Assembly: GCA_035301285.1 (NCBI GenBank)
Contig: DATGUN010000005.1
Span: 1 to 36,490, forward strand
Direction: 5' to 3'
Source: DATGUN01 sp035301285
GTDB taxonomy: Bacteria; Bacillota; Bacilli; Bacillales; Amphibacillaceae
DNA length: 36,490 nucleotides
Part shown: piece after piece, positions 32,610-36,490 of the stretch
Layout: each line of letters starts with the position of its first letter
Position numbering within the stretch: position 1 is the first letter of the stretch
Position numbers and translations under genes: made by a program
The notes under the pieces: model-generated
Database searches by the model: none
The model's input: the letters and a program-made list of their open reading frames with translations, nothing else
What the model was told of the DNA's origin: nothing

Positions 32610-33536
32610 ATGAACATAATCCGACCGGAACATCTTGAAAAAGGGGACACGATTGGCATTATAGCCCCAAGTGGCCCATTCCATGTCAAGGACCTTGAAA
32701 AATCCATTCCGTTTTTTAAGGAATTGGGTCTTAACATAATATACGGTGAACATCTTTATGAAACATATGGTTATCTTGCCGGAAGTGATGATCAGCGCCT
32801 ACATGATTTTAACACGATGATCAACGATGACACGATCAAGGCGATTGTTTTTGCACGGGGCGGATATGGTGTCGGACGGATTGTTCCAAGGATGGATTTC
32901 GGCACCATTCAAGCCCATCCCAAAGTCATTTGGGGTTACAGTGATATTACATATTTGCATACCGCTATCAGACAAAAGACGGGACTTGTCACATTTCATG
33001 GACCGATGGCCGCATCGGATGTCGGAAAAAATGATTTCGACGATTTATCAAAAGGCATGTTCCAGCAACTTTTCGAACCGAGCGAGTTGATATATAATGA
33101 GTCGGTTTCTCCATTGGAAGTTTATGCGGATGGTGAAGCGACTGGAAGGCTCGTCGGCGGGAATCTATCTTTGTTGGTCAGTACGATCGGTACACCTTAT
33201 GAAATCGATACAACTGGCAAACTCCTTTTGATAGAAGATATTGGTGAAATGCCTTATCAGGTCGATGGCATGCTGCAGCAGTTAAAACAAGCTGGAAAGT
33301 TCGATGCATTGAAGGGTGTTGTCATTGGCGACTTTGCCAATACCGAACCAGATGATTTGGAGCGTTCCTTAACGTTGAAGCAGGTGTTTCATGACTATTT
33401 TCACGATCAGCATTTCCCTGTAGTCGGTGGTTTTAAAATTGGACATTGCATGCCACATTTTGCACTTCCACTAGGTGTTAATGCAGCATTATCCGCGAGA
33501 AAACGTACGCTGACAGTCGATGCGGGTGTGAAGTAG
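32610..33536 (+). CDS. ldcA: LD-carboxypeptidase (S66 family)
   Basis: S66 peptidases such as LdcA and YkfA cleave the L,D-peptide bond before the terminal D-alanine of murein tetrapeptides in the cytoplasm, as part of cell-wall recycling. The 308-residue protein has the N-terminal IIAPSGP motif and ARGGYGVGRI near residue 82. The nucleophile is Ser111 in WGYSDIT, and the Glu-His partners fit Glu209 in IEDIGE and His279 in GHCMPH. GAAGG precedes the ATG. Placement between oppA and oppF suggests that its substrate arrives through this transporter, as for the ykfA region of B. subtilis. Confidence 0.92.
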   Translation: MNIIRPEHLEKGDTIGIIAPSGPFHVKDLEKSIPFFKELGLNIIYGEHLYETYGYLAGSDDQRLHDFNTMINDDTIKAIVFARGGYGVGRIVPRMDFGTIQAHPKVIWGYSDITYLHTAIRQKTGLVTFHGPMAASDVGKNDFDDLSKGMFQQLFEPSELIYNESVSPLEVYADGEATGRLVGGNLSLLVSTIGTPYEIDTTGKLLLIEDIGEMPYQVDGMLQQLKQAGKFDALKGVVIGDFANTEPDDLERSLTLKQVFHDYFHDQHFPVVGGFKIGHCMPHFALPLGVNAALSARKRTLTVDAGVK

Positions 33537-33656
33537 TAAGATGTGATGGTGTAGGTATAAGAAGAACCGGCATGATAAATTATTTAAAATGGGACGGAGC
33601 AGATGCTTTGCTGTCGGATTCAGGATAGCGTTCATTCACGAATGGGGGGTTGCATG

Positions 33657-34643
33657 ATGGAAAGAATACTGGAAATAGATAGATTGACAAAACACTTTGA
33701 AGTCGGGAAAGGTAACATATTGCAAGCGGTCAACGATGTAACGTTTCATGTCAACAAGGGAGAAACGTTCGGTCTTGTAGGTGAATCGGGTTGCGGCAAA
33801 ACAACGATCGGGCGCACAATCATGGGTTTGTATGAAAAAACTGGCGGGGAAGTATTATATGATGGCGAGGATATACATGCATTTGATGAAGCAGGTCGAT
33901 TTGCTTTTTTCAAGCGGATGCAAATGATTTTTCAGGATCCTTATGCATCGTTGAATCCCAGATCCACTGTTCAGGAAGTGATTTCCGAGCCGATGGAAAT
34001 CCATGGTCTCTATAAAAATAAGAAAGAAGAAATGAACCGAGTCTATCAATTGCTCGAGGAAGTCGGCCTCAACCGTGACCATGCCAGCCGTTATCCACAT
34101 GAATTCAGTGGCGGACAGCGTCAGCGCATCGGAATTGCACGCGCACTGGCACTTGATCCGGATTTCATCATTGCCGACGAACCGATCTCAGCACTCGATG
34201 TTTCTGTTCAGGCACAGGTTGTCAATCTATTGAAAGAATTGCAACTTGAAAAGGATCTGACTTTCCTGTTTATCGCCCACGACCTGTCCATGGTCAAACA
34301 GATTTCAGACCGGATCGGTGTCATGTATTTAGGAAATTTAGTTGAACTGACAGCCAGCAAGGATCTCTATGATAATCCGTTACACCCCTATACGCAAGCA
34401 CTTCTATCTGCCATACCCATACCAGATCCGGATATTGAAGAAAAACGTGAGCGGATCATACTAGATGGTGAACTTCCCAGTCCCATCAATCCACCTACTG
34501 GATGTGTATTTCGAACACGCTGTCCCATGGCAATGGAAGTTTGTTCACGTAAAAAACCCTCCTTGCGTGAAGTGGAAAAAGGTCATTACACAGCCTGTCA
34601 CTTATATGATGAAAGTGTCAATGACAGCCCGCCGGTGAAGTAG
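33657..34643 (+). CDS. oppF: Oligopeptide ABC transporter ATPase, OppF type
   Basis: Second ATPase subunit of the importer, 328 residues. Walker A GESGCGKT is near residue 45, the ABC signature FSGGQRQR near 150, and Walker B DFIIADEPISALD near 170. The C-terminal domain has the cysteine pattern CVFRTRCPMAMEVC. The start is the ATG at 33657 (or 33654) after GGGGGG at 33644-33649; the longer open frame from 33603 precedes the ribosome binding site. It is separated from oppD by oppA and ldcA, an order that ties ldcA to the transporter. Confidence 0.93.
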   Translation: MERILEIDRLTKHFEVGKGNILQAVNDVTFHVNKGETFGLVGESGCGKTTIGRTIMGLYEKTGGEVLYDGEDIHAFDEAGRFAFFKRMQMIFQDPYASLNPRSTVQEVISEPMEIHGLYKNKKEEMNRVYQLLEEVGLNRDHASRYPHEFSGGQRQRIGIARALALDPDFIIADEPISALDVSVQAQVVNLLKELQLEKDLTFLFIAHDLSMVKQISDRIGVMYLGNLVELTASKDLYDNPLHPYTQALLSAIPIPDPDIEEKRERIILDGELPSPINPPTGCVFRTRCPMAMEVCSRKKPSLREVEKGHYTACHLYDESVNDSPPVK

Positions 34644-35019
34644 AGTGGATGTGGTGTTGATGGAGCTTTCCAATAGTGAGGGAACTACTGGTGTAAAGAA
34701 ACGAATGATCGACTGCAGTTGGGTTAATGCGTTTTTGCTGAAAAGGTGACATATTTGAAGGGACCAATGGCATGCTGGATTGGATTAAGCGACGATGTGT
34801 GCAAATCTCCTGTTTTTGCGAATCAGCGTAGTTTGGAAGCGTGATTCAACTTCGTAAAAGAAGCGTGTGCAAGTTGAATGGGGTTTGCGGTATATCCCCG
34901 TCATTTAGATGATACGTGCGGTTTTGATTTTACTAGCGATTGAAACGTGTTTTTGCATTCTTTGGTCAATCAGATGATGGACCACTGCCAATTCAAACGT
35001 GGGTACATAAAATGATGTG
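34644..35019. other. Non-coding stretch after oppF
   Basis: No supported gene in these 376 bases. A 9-bp inverted repeat ATTCAACTT (34844-34852) / AAGTTGAAT (34871-34879) overlaps two short direct repeats AAGCGTG. Nothing else recognised. Confidence 0.45.
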
Positions 35020-35064
35020 CACCTCTAGAGTTAGATCAAACATCTAATTCTAGGGGTGTTTTTT
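35020..35064 (+). terminator. Strong intrinsic terminator upstream of spoIID
   Basis: CACCTCTAGAGTTAGAT and ATCTAATTCTAGGGGTG form a 17-bp stem with two G-U pairs and a 5-nt loop, followed by TTTTTT. It isolates spoIID from the peptide cluster. Confidence 0.85.
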
Positions 35065-35239
35065 GTATGGGGAGCCTTTTGGATAAAAGGAAATTTCATT
35101 AAAAAAATGTTCTATTATATCCGGTAACTGTATATGTTTAATGATAGGGATACTAGTCTTCTCACACCTGGGAATTGACCATCAAATATGTATGAAACCA
35201 TCCAATAATCAATAAAATGTATGAAGAAGGAGGCCATGT

Positions 35240-36436
35240 ATGAATCATAAATACAATCAAAAAAATAACCCAGCATCATTAAAAAAGAAAAAAAAGAATT
35301 CCCTTGCTCAACGAAAAAAAGCCATTCTAACTGAAAAAATAAGAAAAGGTAAAAAAGCATCCTTCCATTTTTGGAAAAATAAACGAATGCCAAAGCCTTT
35401 CGGGGATAATCGGATCAGCTGGAAACTGCCAAGTGTTATCGGTGTGATCAGTTTAATTGTTTTGACACTAGTTATTCCTACATTGATCGCCTTTCCATTC
35501 GGGACATCCGATCACTCACAGGCGGTTACGGTTCCCACAGAATCAGCACCCGATGCCGAAGAGGCCACCGCTAAAGTGGATTCACCCTTTTCCGTATCAG
35601 TGATGCGTACTGCTTCAGACAATGTTGAAGACGTTCCTTTGGAAACATATGTCGCACGTGTCGTCGCTTCGGAAATGCCGGCCGACTTTGAACTTGAGGC
35701 TCTAAAAGCCCAAGCGCTCGCGGCAAGGACTTATATCGCGAATCATATCATGTATCAAGAAGATGATGAAGAATCGGATGTCTCGGATACAACAGACCAT
35801 CAAGTTTATAAGAATGACGAAGAGCTCCGTTCACAAATGAAAGATGAATACGAAGAAAAGATGGGAAAAATCGAAAAAGCAGTAGCTGAAACAGAAGGAG
35901 AAATCATCACCTATGATGATGAAATCATTACCCCCGCCTACTTTTCAACCAGCAATGGCTACACGGAAGATGCAGGTGATTACTGGGATGATGATATACC
36001 GTATTTACAAAGTGTAGAAAGTCCGTGGGATGAGGATTCGCCCAAATATTTGGATCAAAAAGTGATGTCCGCCGCAGATGTTGAAAACACGCTCGGAACA
36101 AATCTATCAGGCGATAAGGAATTTGCCATATCCCACACAGACAGCGGACGTGTCGAGACAATCGAATTAGGGGACCACACATTTTCCGGACGCGAAGTCC
36201 GTGAAGCTTTGGACCTCAGATCAAGCGACTTTTCCATTGAAGAAAAAAATGGCCATTTCATTTTTAAAACAAAAGGGTTCGGCCATGGAATCGGCATGAG
36301 CCAATACGGCGCAAACGGCATGGCACAAGACGGAAAGTCCTATAAAGATATCATCACCCACTATTACCACGATGTCGACATCAGCCAAATAAGTGACTCT
36401 GCCCCAACACTAGTGGCAAAAGATACAAAGGAATAA
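35240..36436 (+). CDS. spoIID: Stage II sporulation protein D with basic N-terminal extension
   Basis: SpoIID is a membrane-anchored lytic transglycosylase that, with SpoIIM and SpoIIP, thins peptidoglycan and drives forespore engulfment. The catalytic glutamate fits Glu145 in VVASEMPADF, and the C-terminus has the family block GFGHGIGMSQYGANGMA. A membrane helix lies at about 65-86. The 398 residues exceed the roughly 343 of B. subtilis because about 60 extra, lysine-rich residues (KKKKK at 15-19, many Lys/Arg) precede the helix on the cytoplasmic side. The start at 35240 has AAGGAGG at proper spacing, whereas the internal ATG at 35387 does not, so the extension is probably real. Sigma-E control is expected in the family; I saw no convincing promoter. 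Confidence 0.94.
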   Translation: MNHKYNQKNNPASLKKKKKNSLAQRKKAILTEKIRKGKKASFHFWKNKRMPKPFGDNRISWKLPSVIGVISLIVLTLVIPTLIAFPFGTSDHSQAVTVPTESAPDAEEATAKVDSPFSVSVMRTASDNVEDVPLETYVARVVASEMPADFELEALKAQALAARTYIANHIMYQEDDEESDVSDTTDHQVYKNDEELRSQMKDEYEEKMGKIEKAVAETEGEIITYDDEIITPAYFSTSNGYTEDAGDYWDDDIPYLQSVESPWDEDSPKYLDQKVMSAADVENTLGTNLSGDKEFAISHTDSGRVETIELGDHTFSGREVREALDLRSSDFSIEEKNGHFIFKTKGFGHGIGMSQYGANGMAQDGKSYKDIITHYYHDVDISQISDSAPTLVAKDTKE

Positions 36437-36450
36437 CATCCTATTGACCT

Positions 36451-36481
36451 AACCAGCCCTTGATCGACAAGGACTGGTTTT
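36451..36481 (+). terminator. Intrinsic terminator of spoIID
   Basis: AACCAG/CTGGTT and CCTTG/CAAGG make a stem with one internal mismatch and a 5-nt loop, ending in TTTT. Confidence 0.75.
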
Positions 36482-36490
36482 ATCGTGAGG

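Noticed and set aside
35130..35156. Possible sigma-E promoter of spoIID (GTATATG, then GATACTAG)
   Set aside because: Spacing of 12 bp and several mismatches make it too weak to report as a feature.

Overview
The window reads as chromosomal core of a spore-forming, low-to-mid GC Firmicute of the family Bacillaceae. The gene order matches the rho–spoIIQ neighbourhood of Bacillus subtilis (rpmE, tdk, prfA, prmC, spoIIR, ywlB–ywlG, glyA, upp, atp operon, ywzB, ywmB, murA, spoIID). Two sporulation genes (spoIIR, spoIID) support a spore former. The acidic lipoprotein OppA and acidic secreted protease suggest, by inference only, a moderately halophilic genus such as Virgibacillus, Lentibacillus or Oceanobacillus. 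All convincing genes are on the + strand.

Layout. 1–3708: zinc-independent ribosomal protein L31 (rpmE2), thymidine kinase, release factor 1 and its glutamine methyltransferase. 3924–9050: spoIIR, a YwlB-type acetyltransferase-like protein, a DnaA-box cluster, Sua5/YwlC (tRNA t6A), manganese exporter MntP, arginine phosphatase YwlE with an extra central segment, RpiB and YwlG. 9251–13199: glyA, a six-copy 52-bp tandem repeat array with internal inverted repeats, upp and UDP-GlcNAc 2-epimerase. 13391–15649: a secreted Vpr-like subtilase lying between the epimerase and the ATP synthase operon.

16304–23740: the complete F1Fo-ATP synthase operon atpIBEFHAGDC, with a consensus promoter, a folded leader, hairpins in the atpE–atpF and atpD–atpC gaps, TTG starts for atpG and atpD, and a probable CTG start for atpC. 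24201–26590: ywzB, ywmB and murA. 27016–34643: a cluster absent from this position in B. subtilis, holding a cytoplasmic beta-lactamase-fold serine hydrolase, an oligopeptide ABC transporter (oppB, C, D, A, F) and an LD-carboxypeptidase; together they look like a muropeptide uptake and recycling module. 35240–36436: spoIID with an unusual lysine-rich N-terminal extension, then a terminator.

The most notable non-coding observations are: (1) a DnaA-box cluster between ywlB and ywlC, the same gene pair that carries one in B. subtilis; (2) strong hairpins that bury the Shine-Dalgarno sequence of mntP and, separately, of ywmB; (3) the 52-bp repeat array; (4) leader and intercistronic RNA structures in the atp operon. 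No tRNA, rRNA, CRISPR array, insertion sequence or prophage gene was seen.
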